Source: Pelistega sp. (GTDB lineage Bacteria; Pseudomonadota; Gammaproteobacteria; Burkholderiales; Burkholderiaceae_B). Taken from it: a DNA stretch of 64,000 bases. The DNA lies in contig JAUNUI010000006.1 of assembly GCA_030538255.1 (NCBI GenBank), forward strand, positions 1 to 64,000. The letters run 5' to 3'. The notes below the pieces were generated by a model, which saw only the letters and a program-made list of their open reading frames with translations, had not been told where the DNA came from and ran no database searches. This document shows positions 17,287 to 26,679 of the stretch, piece after piece (the stretch's first letter is position 1; the number at the start of each line of letters is the position of its first letter). The translations under genes were made by a program, and so were the position numbers.

Positions 17287-18654
17287 ATGTCTGAAGTATT
17301 TTCTATTGAATCAATTGATAATGAGGCGCGTGGAATTGCGCATCGAGAAGGCAAGGCTATTTTTGTTCAAGGTGCTTTGCCGGGTGAACTTGTTGAAGCG
17401 AATATTATTCGAAAAAAGCCGTCTTATGAAGTTGCCCGCACTGAGAAAATTCTTCGTCCATCGTTTATGAGAGTAGAGCCAAAATGCCCGAATTACGGGG
17501 TTTGCGGCGGCTGTGCTATGCAACACTTAGAGCCCTCAGCGCAGGTGGCGGTTAAGCAACGCACCTTGGAGGATAATTTTAAACATATCGGCCGTATTAC
17601 TATCCCGCATGTCTTGCCAGCGATTCATGGTCCGAGCTGGGGCTATCGTTTCCGTGCACGCCTATCCGTACGTTATGTGCGTAAGAAAGAGGCTGCATTA
17701 GTTGGTTTTAGAGAGCGCAAAGGCAGCTATGTAGTGGATATGCATGAATGCTTAGTGTTGCCTCCACGCGTGTCAAATTTATTAACGCCTTTGCGTGAGC
17801 TGATTGCCGCGCTTAGTATTCGAGAAGAAATTCCGCAAATTGAAGTGGCGATGGGTGATGAGGAGCTCGTGCTATGCTTGCGCCATATGAAACCGTTCAG
17901 CGCCGAAGATTTGCGTCGCTTAGATGCTTTCGCCACTGAGCACGGCATTATCTGGTGGTTGCAGCCTAAGGGCCTAGATACGATTGCGCCTATGCATGCT
18001 GAAGATGAAAACCGTCTGTCTTATAGCTTGCCACAGTTTGGTTTGCGTATGCATTTCAAACCGAGTGATTTCACTCAAGTGAATTACCATATTAATCGTA
18101 CCTTAATCGCTAAAGCCTTGAGTTTACTGGGTGTTGAGGCGAATGATCGGGTAGCGGACTTATTCTGTGGTTTAGGCAATTTTACCTTGCCGCTCGCGAC
18201 ACAAGCGCGCGAAGTTGTGGGGATTGAAGGCAGTAATACACTCACGGCTCGCGCCTTAGAAGCAGCACGAGCACATGGTCTGGCCGATAAAACGGATTTT
18301 TCAACACTGAATTTATTCGAGGTGGATGTTCAGTGGCTGCGTGATTTGGGCTATTTTGACCGTATGTTAATTGACCCTCCACGTGAGGGGGCATTTGCCG
18401 TGGCTAAGGCACTAGCAGCGCTTAAAGCAGAAGAGCGTCCTAAGCGCATTGTCTATGTTTCCTGTAATCCAGCGACCTTGGCACGTGACGCGGATGTTCT
18501 GGTGCATCAAGGTGGCTATCGCCTGATCAGCGCAGGCGTCGTCAATATGTTCCCGCATACAGCGCATGTGGAGTCGATTGCGGTATTTGAATGGCATCCA
18601 GGGGATGTGATTCCTGAGGTGGTGACTGAGGCTGATACAGAGACAGGTGAATAG
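17287..18654 (+). CDS. rlmD: 23S rRNA (uracil-1939-C5)-methyltransferase
   Basis: RlmD methylates U1939 of 23S rRNA. An N-terminal TRAM domain precedes the iron-sulfur cysteines Cys67, Cys73 and Cys76 (CPNYGVCGGC) and the fourth ligand Cys155 (HECL). The SAM site is DLFCGLGNFTLPLA, and the catalytic nucleophile is Cys393 in SCNPATLARD. At 455 residues it is full length. It is the rumA that closes the surE-pcm-nlpD-rpoS-rumA cluster in related genomes. Confidence 0.96.
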   Translation: MSEVFSIESIDNEARGIAHREGKAIFVQGALPGELVEANIIRKKPSYEVARTEKILRPSFMRVEPKCPNYGVCGGCAMQHLEPSAQVAVKQRTLEDNFKHIGRITIPHVLPAIHGPSWGYRFRARLSVRYVRKKEAALVGFRERKGSYVVDMHECLVLPPRVSNLLTPLRELIAALSIREEIPQIEVAMGDEELVLCLRHMKPFSAEDLRRLDAFATEHGIIWWLQPKGLDTIAPMHAEDENRLSYSLPQFGLRMHFKPSDFTQVNYHINRTLIAKALSLLGVEANDRVADLFCGLGNFTLPLATQAREVVGIEGSNTLTARALEAARAHGLADKTDFSTLNLFEVDVQWLRDLGYFDRMLIDPPREGAFAVAKALAALKAEERPKRIVYVSCNPATLARDADVLVHQGGYRLISAGVVNMFPHTAHVESIAVFEWHPGDVIPEVVTEADTETGE

Positions 18655-18818
18655 ACGCGCCCGCTGTGACGTCAATTACGTACTGTTGTGACAGATACTG
18701 ACGCAGAGATAAGCGAATAAGTTCAAGTAAATATGGCAGGGTGAGCCTACTTAAGCGCATTCACATTTTTAAAAATTACTTGACTAAAAAATTCTACATT
18801 ACCATTCTCAGTCTACGC

Positions 18819-18824
18819 TATAAT
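18819..18824 (+). promoter_or_regulatory. -10 box of the DUF2889 gene
   Basis: TATAAT lies 34 bases before the chosen start. It is bracketed by a short inverted repeat, GTCTA...TAGAC (18811-18828), which would place an operator over the promoter. The untranslated leader is very T-rich. Confidence 0.5.
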
Positions 18825-18857
18825 AGACGCGTTTTGGTTTTTTTGTTTTGTCTTGTT

Positions 18858-19421
18858 ATGTCGAATGCAACAACAGTTGCCCGCACACCAATGCATGAGC
18901 GTAAAGTACAGATTAATTCGTTCCTGCGCGATGATGGTTTATGGGATTTAGAAGCAACGCTCTTAGATGTGAAGGCCTATGATTTTGTGAAATTAAGCGG
19001 GGCCACACATACAGCGGGTACGCCAGTTCATGATATGTTAATTTGCGTAACCGCCACGGAAGAGGGTGAAATTGTTGAGGCGAAGGTGAAATATGGGGCA
19101 GCTCCCTACAATACGACCTGTTTTGCTATCGAAAGCGCTTATAATGAGTTAGTCGGTATGCATCTATTGCGTGGCTTTAGGAATGCAGTGCGCGAGCGCT
19201 TTGCTCGTGTTCAGGGCTGTACACATATGTCAGAGCTGGCGGTTTTATTACCAACGGTCTTTGTTCAGAGTTTAGCCAATCGTCGTAATAAGAAACGTAG
19301 TGAAAATCAGGGAAAGCGTCCTTTCCAGTTGGAGGGTTGTCATGCTTTACGCTTAGACTCGCCTGCAGTGAAGGAATTTTTCCCACAGTGGTATGAAGCC
19401 AAATCGGCAGATGAAAGTTAA
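18858..19421 (+). CDS. DUF2889 family protein
   Basis: The family pattern is strong: [32 protein letters not shown], then [23 protein letters not shown] and GCTHMSEL. The function of DUF2889 is unknown; it is typical of beta- and some gammaproteobacteria. I begin at ATG 18858 (187 residues), after the TATAAT and T-rich leader; the longer frame from 18741 would include the promoter. It precedes sucC by 53 bases but probably has its own promoter. Confidence 0.85.
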   Translation: MSNATTVARTPMHERKVQINSFLRDDGLWDLEATLLDVKAYDFVKLSGATHTAGTPVHDMLICVTATEEGEIVEAKVKYGAAPYNTTCFAIESAYNELVGMHLLRGFRNAVRERFARVQGCTHMSELAVLLPTVFVQSLANRRNKKRSENQGKRPFQLEGCHALRLDSPAVKEFFPQWYEAKSADES

Positions 19422-19474
19422 ATTTTGTTCCTTACAGACGTAGGGGTTTTTTAGTCACTTCTTATAGGTTATAT

Positions 19475-20635
19475 ATGAAGATTCATGAGTATCAAGGCAA
19501 ACAGCTTCTAAAGAAGTTTGGCGTAACTGTTCCACGCGGTATTCCAGCATTCTCAGTTGATGAAGCTGTTAAAGCGGCAGAAGAGTTAGGCGGTGCAGTT
19601 TGGGTTGTTAAAGCTCAAATTCATGCAGGTGGTCGCGGCAAGGGCGGCGGTGTTAAAGTTGCTAAATCTATGGATGAAGTACGTCAATATGCATCTCAAA
19701 TTCTAGGCATGCAATTGGTGACACATCAAACTGGTCCTGAAGGTCAAAAAGTGCGTCGTCTTTTCATTGAAGAAGGTGCAGACATCCAGAAAGAATACTA
19801 CCTCAGTATTGTGATTGATCGTAGCAGCCAACGTATTTGCGTAATGGGCTCTAGCGAAGGTGGTATGGACATCGAGGAAGTTGCGGCTAAAACTCCTGAG
19901 AAAATCATCAAAGTATTTGTAGACCCAAATACAGGCTTAACACAAGCTGATGCTGAGCAATTGGCTCGTGGTATTGAAATCCCTGAGGGTTCAGTAGCTA
20001 AAGCAGCTGATGAATTCATCAAACTTTACAAGTGCTTCTGGGAAACCGATGCTGATCTAGCAGAAATCAACCCATTAGTGGTAACAGGTTCTGGTGACGT
20101 GATTGCGCTAGATGCGAAATTCAACTTCGACTCTAACGCTTTGTACCGTCAACCTGAAATCGTTGCTTTCCGTGACTTAGACGAAGAAGATCCACGCGAA
20201 GTTGAGGCGTCTAAATTTGACTTGGCCTATATTCAACTTGACGGTAACATCGGTTGCTTAGTGAACGGTGCAGGTCTAGCGATGGCGACAATGGACACGA
20301 TTAAGTTGTTCGGCGGTGAGCCAGCTAACTTCCTTGACGTTGGTGGCGGTGCAACAGCAGAGAAAGTGACTGAAGCCTTCAAATTAATGCTTAAGAGCGA
20401 CGACGTTAAAGCCATTCTTGTGAATATTTTCGGTGGCATTATGCGTTGTGACGTGATTGCTGACGGTGTGATTCAAGCTTCACGTGCAGTTGACTTGAAA
20501 GTGCCTCTAGTCGTTCGCATGAAAGGTACTAACGAAGAGATCGGTAAGCAAATGTTGAAAGACTCTGGTTTACCAATCATTAGTGCAGACTCTATGGCAG
20601 AAGCCGCAACTAAAGTCGTTGCTGCTGTTAAGTAA
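19475..20635 (+). CDS. sucC: Succinate-CoA ligase (ADP-forming), beta subunit
   Basis: With SucD it makes succinate and ATP from succinyl-CoA in the citric acid cycle. The 386-residue ATP-grasp subunit begins [17 protein letters not shown], has the nucleotide loop [10 protein letters not shown] and AEINPLVV, and ends in the CoA-ligase domain ([13 protein letters not shown]). Gene spacing to sucD is 9 bases, so they form one operon. Codon use is biased towards highly expressed genes. Confidence 0.98.
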   Translation: MKIHEYQGKQLLKKFGVTVPRGIPAFSVDEAVKAAEELGGAVWVVKAQIHAGGRGKGGGVKVAKSMDEVRQYASQILGMQLVTHQTGPEGQKVRRLFIEEGADIQKEYYLSIVIDRSSQRICVMGSSEGGMDIEEVAAKTPEKIIKVFVDPNTGLTQADAEQLARGIEIPEGSVAKAADEFIKLYKCFWETDADLAEINPLVVTGSGDVIALDAKFNFDSNALYRQPEIVAFRDLDEEDPREVEASKFDLAYIQLDGNIGCLVNGAGLAMATMDTIKLFGGEPANFLDVGGGATAEKVTEAFKLMLKSDDVKAILVNIFGGIMRCDVIADGVIQASRAVDLKVPLVVRMKGTNEEIGKQMLKDSGLPIISADSMAEAATKVVAAVK

Positions 20636-20644
20636 GGAATTCTA

Positions 20645-21526
20645 ATGTCTATTCTGATTAATAAAGATACAAAAGTTATCACACAAGGTATTACTGGTAA
20701 AACAGGTCAATATCACACACGTATGTGCCGTGAATACGGTAACGGTAAGAACTGCTTTGTAGCGGGTGTTAACCCAAAGCGTGCGGGCGAAGATTTTGAA
20801 GGTATCCCAATCTACGCAAGCGTTAAAGAAGCTAAAGAAGCGACTGGCGCAACCGTATCAGTGGTGTATGTTCCACCAGCAGGTGCCGCGGCTGCTATTT
20901 GGGAAGCTGTTGAAGCTGATCTAGACTTAGTGGTATGTATCACTGAAGGTATCCCTGTTCGTGATATGTTAGAAGTGCGTAATCGTATGCGTGCTGAAAA
21001 CCGCAAGACCTTATTATTAGGTCCTAACTGCCCAGGTTTAACCATTCCTGATCAAATCAAGATTGGTATTATGCCTGGTCATATTCACCGCCCAGGCCGT
21101 ATCGGTGTGGTTAGCCGTTCTGGTACCCTGACTTATGAAGCCGTTGCTCAATTGACTGAATTAGGTTTAGGTCAATCAGCCGCTGTTGGTATTGGTGGTG
21201 ACCCAATTAACGGTCTTAAGCATATTGATATCTTGAAGATGTTCAATGACGATCCTGATACTGATGCTGTTGTGATGATTGGTGAGATTGGTGGTCCTGA
21301 TGAAGTGGCTGCTGCTGAATGGGCTCGTGACAACATGACTAAGCCAATCGTTGGCTTTATCGCTGGTGTTACAGCGCCTCCAGGAAAGCGTATGGGTCAC
21401 GCAGGTGCCTTGATTTCTGGTGGTGCCGATACAGCTGATGCGAAATTAGCTGTGATGGAAGCATGCGGTATTAAGACAACTCGCGATCCATCTGAAATGG
21501 GTAAACTACTTAAATCAATTCTCTAA
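20645..21526 (+). CDS. sucD: Succinate-CoA ligase (ADP-forming), alpha subunit
   Basis: This 293-residue subunit binds CoA in an N-terminal Rossmann domain (TQGITGKTGQYH) and carries the phosphorylated His252 in MGHAGALISGG. It completes the heterodimer with sucC immediately upstream. A strong terminator follows at 21546. All expected family blocks are present. Confidence 0.98.
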   Translation: MSILINKDTKVITQGITGKTGQYHTRMCREYGNGKNCFVAGVNPKRAGEDFEGIPIYASVKEAKEATGATVSVVYVPPAGAAAAIWEAVEADLDLVVCITEGIPVRDMLEVRNRMRAENRKTLLLGPNCPGLTIPDQIKIGIMPGHIHRPGRIGVVSRSGTLTYEAVAQLTELGLGQSAAVGIGGDPINGLKHIDILKMFNDDPDTDAVVMIGEIGGPDEVAAAEWARDNMTKPIVGFIAGVTAPPGKRMGHAGALISGGADTADAKLAVMEACGIKTTRDPSEMGKLLKSIL

Positions 21527-21545
21527 TTGATTTAGTTTCTCTGAG

Positions 21546-21583
21546 AAGCCGTCATTTATTTTATTAAATGGCGGCTTTTTTTT
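21546..21583 (+). terminator. Terminator of sucCD
   Basis: AAGCCGTCATTTA (21546-21558) pairs with TAAATGGCGGCTT (21565-21577) through one G-T pair, and the T run continues to 21583. Confidence 0.92.
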
Positions 21584-21735
21584 ATTGATTTTTGGACCTA
21601 TGCTGAAGTGGTGTGGATTTGTCAAGTGCGTAGGTCTTACAAATGATTTTTGCAATTAGAGGAAAAAATTGTGGTTTTCTTGCTTTAGTCAATAAATATT
21701 TTTGTCAGCTTGTTGTAAGAAGTGTTTCAAAGCTA

Positions 21736-21762
21736 TTGCAAATTGCGTTTATGTTTTATAAT
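21736..21762 (+). promoter_or_regulatory. Promoter of the TerC-family gene
   Basis: TATAAT at 21757-21762 has TTGCAA 15 bases before it. The leader to the ATG is about 105 bases; I looked for the manganese riboswitch often found before such genes and did not recognise one. Apart from the terminator and this promoter the 349-base gap 21527-21875 holds nothing visible. Confidence 0.5.
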
Positions 21763-21875
21763 GCTTGACTGCAAATTGAAAATAAATGATAAGTTTCGAA
21801 AGCGCTCTAAGGATTGCTCGAGAAGCTGCATAAAATCTTAACGACAGATTTAAATTAAACCAAAAAAGGAAGAAC

Positions 21876-22607
21876 ATGATTGAGTTTTTACAATCTTTGA
21901 ACTGGGGTGTTATCGGCAGTATTATTCTGATTGATATCCTCTTAGGTGGCGACAATGCCGTTATTATTGCATTGGCCTCGCGGAACCTAGAAAAATCAAA
22001 ACGTATGCATGGTATTTTATGGGGTACCTTCGGTGCAATCGCTATGCGTGTTGTGCTTATTTTCTTTGCAATGGAACTATTAAACATTCCATTCTTGAAA
22101 TTAGTGGGTGGTCTATTATTGATTTGGATTGGTATTAAACTCTTATTGCCTGACCATGATGAACACGGCAGTATTGAAGGCGGTGCTACCGTATGGGCTG
22201 CTGTTAAGACGATTCTAATTGCTGACTTTGTAATGAGCTTAGATAACGTTCTTGCTATTGCAGGTGTTGCACAGAATACACATGATGACCACCAGATGGG
22301 CTATGTGATTTTCGGTCTATTGGTCAGTGTGCCTATCATTATTTGGGGTAGTACCTTAGTATTGAAATTAATTGACCGCTTCCCATTAGTGGTGACAGCA
22401 GGTGCGGGCCTATTAGGTTGGATTGCTGGTGGTATGCTTGTTGGTGATGTGCAAATCCAAAAATGGTTCTTCGACGGAGTAGCCGCTCCAGCCGCTGTTA
22501 AATACACGGCCGAAGCCGCGGGTGCAATTTTTGTTGTATTATTGGGTATGTGGTTAGGAAACCGCAAGAAATCCAAAGCCGTCACAGCTGGTTCAAGTCA
22601 TGAGTAA
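21876..22607 (+). CDS. TerC-family integral membrane protein (YjbE branch)
   Basis: This 243-residue protein has about seven membrane segments and the conserved acidic pairs of the TerC family: Asp20 and Asp26 in LIDILLGGDNAVI and Asp123 in MSLDNVLAIAGVA. Members of this branch are linked to manganese export or to loading metal onto secreted proteins; substrate here is inferred. A strong Shine-Dalgarno (AAGGAAGAAC) precedes the ATG. The stop overlaps a 31-codon ORF by 8 bases, so translation of the two is coupled. Confidence 0.9.
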   Translation: MIEFLQSLNWGVIGSIILIDILLGGDNAVIIALASRNLEKSKRMHGILWGTFGAIAMRVVLIFFAMELLNIPFLKLVGGLLLIWIGIKLLLPDHDEHGSIEGGATVWAAVKTILIADFVMSLDNVLAIAGVAQNTHDDHQMGYVIFGLLVSVPIIIWGSTLVLKLIDRFPLVVTAGAGLLGWIAGGMLVGDVQIQKWFFDGVAAPAAVKYTAEAAGAIFVVLLGMWLGNRKKSKAVTAGSSHE

Positions 22608-22695
22608 GAAGCCGCGCTTTACGCTTTTGCAAGTTCTAGTACTGGTGTTTATACTGGGACTTGTATTGGGTGTGGTGGCTAAATTATTACTCTAG
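22600..22695 (+). CDS. 31-aa single-span membrane peptide
   Basis: The ORF starts at ATG 22600, 8 bases inside the end of the TerC-family gene, and encodes [11 protein letters not shown] followed by a hydrophobic span ([20 protein letters not shown]): a positively charged N-terminus and one transmembrane helix. Its stop at 22693-22695 is 13 bases before hemC, and its end supplies TAGGAG, which may serve as the hemC ribosome-binding site. The position between two genes without other spacing, the coupled start and the clean topology support a real gene. I do not recognise a family. It could assist the transporter or be a coupling device. Confidence 0.6.
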   Translation: MSKKPRFTLLQVLVLVFILGLVLGVVAKLLL

Positions 22696-22708
22696 GAGTT
22701 TTAGATCA

Positions 22709-23644
22709 ATGACTAGTATTCCAGCTAAGCTGGTAATTGCTACACGTGAAAGCCGCCTAGCCTTATGGCAGGCGGAGCACGTGCAAGCTAAATTAAGTGC
22801 TTTATTACCTAATACCTCGGTTGAACTCTTAAAGATGACAACCCGTGGTGATCAAATTTTAGATCGTACACTCTCTAAAGTCGGTGGCAAGGGTCTATTT
22901 GTCAAAGAACTCGAAACGGCCTTACTTGATGGCCGTGCCGATCTCGCCGTACACTCCCTGAAAGATGTCCCTGTTGACTTACAACTGCCATTTCAATTGG
23001 CTTGTGTGATGGAGCGTGAAGATCCGCGTGATGCATTTGTCTCAAATCAATATGCTAGCTTAGCTGACTTACCCGAAGGGGCGGTAGTCGGTACCTCAAG
23101 CTTACGTCGAGAGGCGCAGATTCGTGAGCGTTATCCACATCTTGAAGTAAAGCCCTTGCGTGGCAATCTTGATACACGTCTACGTAAATTAGACGAAGGA
23201 CAATATGCGGCGATTATTTTGGCTGCAGCAGGTCTGAAGCGTCTAGGCTTGCCTGAACGGATTAAGTCCTATATCGAAGTCAATGATAGCTTACCTGCGG
23301 CTGGACAGGGCGCATTAGGCATTGAGATCTTAGCCGAACGTCACGATGTACATGCCATCTTGCAAGCTCTTAACGATAACACGACTGCAGCTTGCATTAC
23401 GGCTGAGCGTGCAGTTTCTTTAGCCTTAGGTGGTTCTTGCCAAGTGCCACTAGCCGCCTATGCCACGTTAAGCGGCGACGAGCTGCAGATTGATGCCTTA
23501 GTTGCCACACCTGACGGCAAGCAAGTGTTGCGTGCGCAAACTCAAGGCCCTGTTGCACAAGCAGAGCAATTAGGTGTTTCTGTCGCCGAGCAACTTAAAG
23601 CCGCTGGCGGCGCCGCGATTATCGCCGAATTCTTACATGTCTAA
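22709..23644 (+). CDS. hemC: Porphobilinogen deaminase (hydroxymethylbilane synthase)
   Basis: HemC joins four porphobilinogens into hydroxymethylbilane in heme synthesis. ATG 22709 gives [26 protein letters not shown] and 311 residues. The dipyrromethane-cofactor Cys244 is in [12 protein letters not shown], and the active-site Asp lies in [11 protein letters not shown]. Upstream in-frame starts overlap the small peptide gene and are unlikely. It heads hemC-hemD, with hemX-hemY after a gap. Confidence 0.97.
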   Translation: MTSIPAKLVIATRESRLALWQAEHVQAKLSALLPNTSVELLKMTTRGDQILDRTLSKVGGKGLFVKELETALLDGRADLAVHSLKDVPVDLQLPFQLACVMEREDPRDAFVSNQYASLADLPEGAVVGTSSLRREAQIRERYPHLEVKPLRGNLDTRLRKLDEGQYAAIILAAAGLKRLGLPERIKSYIEVNDSLPAAGQGALGIEILAERHDVHAILQALNDNTTAACITAERAVSLALGGSCQVPLAAYATLSGDELQIDALVATPDGKQVLRAQTQGPVAQAEQLGVSVAEQLKAAGGAAIIAEFLHV

Positions 23645-23662
23645 ACACAGCGAGTAGGGAAG

Positions 23663-24478
23663 ATGGCTGGTTATATCGTCCTTACTCGTCCTAGTGCGCA
23701 AAATCTCTCCCTCGCACAATTACTCACCCCCTATACTTCAGCGCAGATTATAGATTTACCTGCCTTGCAGATTAACGGTGTGCCCTGGTCAAGCTTGTCT
23801 CTTGAAGATCAAGGCCATATACAAAACCATGCGCAGATGGATTTGATTTTTGCGGTGAGTTCGAATGCTGTACGGCATTTTTCTCGTTTAATCAAAGAAG
23901 CGGGTTTGTCTTTATCGGCACGACCTTATTATGCGGCAGTTGGTGTGTCGACCCAACAAGCGTGGCTACAGCAAGGTATCATACCGGCGCAGGTGATAAG
24001 CCCACCGAACCTACAAGACAATGATTCGGAAGCGCTTTTGCAGCATTTACAAAGTCTTGGTATGACACAATTTAAACAGGTTCTCATTGTGCGCGCCCAA
24101 GATGGACGTAACTGGTTTACTGAACAATTACGAGCACAGGGTAGCCAAGTTCATCGCTTAAGCGCTTACCAAAGAATGCCAAGTGAATTTACACCCGAGC
24201 AAATATGCCAAGTGCAACAAGCTTTAGACTCACAACAGACGACATGGTTAATTAGCAGCATTGAAAGCGCACACCATATTTTGCGTCTTGTGCATTCATT
24301 AAATCGTCTGGACAGTTTTGCTCAACATCGCTTTGTACTTGTTCACCCAAGAATAGGCGAGGCGATTCAAGCATTTGTTCAACAAGCCACAGATTCACAC
24401 CTAGTCATTAAGCCTGAGCAATTTAGCCTCAGCAATACTGAGTCAGCGCATTTAGTGGCCAATTTATTACGTTCTTAG
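23663..24478 (+). CDS. hemD: Uroporphyrinogen-III synthase
   Basis: HemD closes hydroxymethylbilane to uroporphyrinogen III with inversion of ring D. The family is poorly conserved; recognition rests on the start MAGYIVLTRPSAQN, the central FAVSSNAVRHF, the YYAAVGVSTQQAW segment, and SSIESAHHILRL, plus its place between hemC and hemX. At 271 residues it is of normal size. It follows hemC by 18 bases. Confidence 0.93.
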   Translation: MAGYIVLTRPSAQNLSLAQLLTPYTSAQIIDLPALQINGVPWSSLSLEDQGHIQNHAQMDLIFAVSSNAVRHFSRLIKEAGLSLSARPYYAAVGVSTQQAWLQQGIIPAQVISPPNLQDNDSEALLQHLQSLGMTQFKQVLIVRAQDGRNWFTEQLRAQGSQVHRLSAYQRMPSEFTPEQICQVQQALDSQQTTWLISSIESAHHILRLVHSLNRLDSFAQHRFVLVHPRIGEAIQAFVQQATDSHLVIKPEQFSLSNTESAHLVANLLRS

Positions 24479-24667
24479 AAGATTAAGAACTACACTGACA
24501 AGACATATTCATTAGAGTAGTCAGGCAAAATACGACGCTCAGGCTCAGTATAGATAGAGCACTCAAGTAAACATACTTAGGGGCTGCATCTTCCTTGCAC
24601 ACACTGTATGACGTTCTTAACAGATTGCTCATTAAACTAGGCGTATACCCATAGAAAGTGATAACTA

Positions 24668-24697
24668 TTGTCTTTTTTCGTCAGGTTTTACTACAAT
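24668..24697 (+). promoter_or_regulatory. Promoter of hemXY
   Basis: TTGTCT (24668-24673) and TACAAT (24692-24697) are 18 bases apart, 75 bases before the hemX start. The 293-base gap separates hemXY from hemCD, so an independent promoter is expected. Confidence 0.55.
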
Positions 24698-24771
24698 AGA
24701 GATATATTAATGTGTATAGTTATACGTGTTAAAGCGAAGCTTGCTCATAGAATTCTCAAGGATAATGACGA

Positions 24772-26670
24772 ATGGATGAACATAATAAACCCAGATCTGG
24801 CCGAAAATTTGATGATGATAATGTGATTGATGTTGAAGATAATTTATCGCATTACGATGACGAGGCTTCCGATTCTGAAACGCCGGAAGAGGAGTATGTG
24901 TCGCCTGCACCTCCTAAGCGTCGCACTGGTTTAGTTGCTGGCGTGGTATTGGCGTCTCTAGCCGTAGTCGGTGGAGGTGCTTATTATTATTTAGATCAAG
25001 CGAAATCGCAGCAGTCTGGTGCTAGCAGTGCAAGTGCGGTAAGTACATCAACGGCAGCGAGTACGGCAAGCACGCCGAGTTCAGCAGTCAGTACAAGCAG
25101 CACGGCATCTAGCGCACAAAACACAGCTCAACCTTCTAGCGCGACGAGCGTTAGTACAGCAGGTGCTGAAAATAATAATGCAACGGCCACAAGTGGCGAT
25201 GTTGCGAGTACCAGTGATGTCGGCACCTCAAGTGCTTCAAGTACTCCAAGCGCGCCCAAAACCACCTTAGAAGCTGTGCATAATGAAACCAGTAATTTAG
25301 TGGCTGGTGTGGCGCAAAGCGCTGATAATATTGCTGGACAAGTGGTTGATAGTATCGATTCTGCGGTTAATTCAAGTACTCAGGAAGCGGATTCAAGCAC
25401 CGCGCTAGAATCGACCTCAGTCGCTACCAGTACTAGCGCAGATGTTCCAGCTCAGAGTGCCACAGCAGAGACAGATAATACGGCGACAGCAGCGGTAGAT
25501 AGCTCAACAACTGCAGATGCTTCGTCTAGCAATGCAGCGGATTCTGCGACTGACACCTCTGTAGAGAGTGCTCCACAGACAGCAGAAACAAGCGCTGAAG
25601 TCGCGATGGATCATGCCGCTCATGTAAGCCCAAGCCATGTTTCAGAGGCACCACAATCAACAGAAACACCAAGCGACAGTTCTGCACTAAGTCAAGCTAC
25701 GGTTAGTCAAGAGGTGCATACCGCCTTAAACAAAACCAGTACTGAGTTAAATCAACTACAGGCTCAATTGCAGACACAAGCACAAGAAATTGAGCAACTG
25801 AAGGGGCAATTGCAAGAGGCTTTGCAATTGAATCGTCAAGTCTCCGATCAAATCGGTGCGGCGCCAACCTTGCAATCATTAAGCTACCCATTAGTCTTAT
25901 CGGAAGTAATCCATTTATATAATAGTGCTTCATATGAAGTGCAGATCGCGGGTAACGTTGAGAAAGCTACGCGTATATTACAGCTAGCACACAACACAGC
26001 CTTGAATGCCAAAGACCCTATTTTTAATAATTTAGCGAATGGCATCAGTGCTGATATCAATGTCTTGAATAGCAGCAAGGGCGTTAATATTGACTTGTTA
26101 TTCCAGGCAACCACGCAGCTGCAAGGTCTGCTAGAGCAAGTACGCTTTATTTCACCTGATTTGCAGCCGCAAGTGTCTTCAACGCAAGTTGTTCCAGCGT
26201 CTGAGGCGAATCCAGAAAGCATCTCTGCTAGTCAGGCAGCAGCCGAAAGCTCTTGGTTTGATCGTGCTTACGATACGACCGCACAGTGGGCGGGTCAAGC
26301 CTATGATGCCTTATCTTCTGATATTGGTGGCTTAATCAAGGTTGAGAAACTCAGCAATCCTGATTTAGGTATTATTCCGGTCGATCAGGTGCAACTCATT
26401 CGTAATAACTTAAAGCAAGATGTTCGAATTGCACAAGATGCCATGCTTAAGCAAGAAGAGGGTGTCTGGAAGACCTCATTACAAAGCGTCTTAGATAATG
26501 TGTTGAGATATTACGACCCACAAGATGAACGTATGGAAACTTTAGTGACTTTAATTAAGCAGTTGCAGGACTTATCTGTTAAGCCTGAACTACCTGAATT
26601 GAAGTTCACCAAGGAAGCTATCGAGCAAACTAGCCGAGAACTTAAAACCCCGTCACCGGTTCAATACTAG
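24772..26670 (+). CDS. hemX: HemX-like membrane protein with Ser/Thr/Ala-rich region
   Basis: HemX proteins are single-span inner-membrane proteins encoded with hemC/hemD/hemY; although often annotated as uroporphyrinogen methyltransferases, that activity belongs to other proteins. An acidic cytoplasmic tail (1-50) precedes a membrane span at about 53-74. An unusually long Ser/Thr/Ala/Val low-complexity stretch (~78-310), a coiled coil (~318-360, LNQLQAQLQTQAQEIEQLKGQLQ) and the folded HemX domain follow. The total of 632 residues is well above the usual ~380, owing to the low-complexity insert. The periplasmic repeats (TSVSTAG, TSSTAS and similar) look like slippage-expanded sequence. Confidence 0.88.
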   Translation: MDEHNKPRSGRKFDDDNVIDVEDNLSHYDDEASDSETPEEEYVSPAPPKRRTGLVAGVVLASLAVVGGGAYYYLDQAKSQQSGASSASAVSTSTAASTASTPSSAVSTSSTASSAQNTAQPSSATSVSTAGAENNNATATSGDVASTSDVGTSSASSTPSAPKTTLEAVHNETSNLVAGVAQSADNIAGQVVDSIDSAVNSSTQEADSSTALESTSVATSTSADVPAQSATAETDNTATAAVDSSTTADASSSNAADSATDTSVESAPQTAETSAEVAMDHAAHVSPSHVSEAPQSTETPSDSSALSQATVSQEVHTALNKTSTELNQLQAQLQTQAQEIEQLKGQLQEALQLNRQVSDQIGAAPTLQSLSYPLVLSEVIHLYNSASYEVQIAGNVEKATRILQLAHNTALNAKDPIFNNLANGISADINVLNSSKGVNIDLLFQATTQLQGLLEQVRFISPDLQPQVSSTQVVPASEANPESISASQAAAESSWFDRAYDTTAQWAGQAYDALSSDIGGLIKVEKLSNPDLGIIPVDQVQLIRNNLKQDVRIAQDAMLKQEEGVWKTSLQSVLDNVLRYYDPQDERMETLVTLIKQLQDLSVKPELPELKFTKEAIEQTSRELKTPSPVQY

Positions 26671-26679
26671 GAGTAGGGC

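Noticed and set aside
21763..21875. Manganese riboswitch before the TerC-family gene
   Set aside because: Expected from the gene family, but none of the conserved riboswitch blocks can be recognised in the leader.
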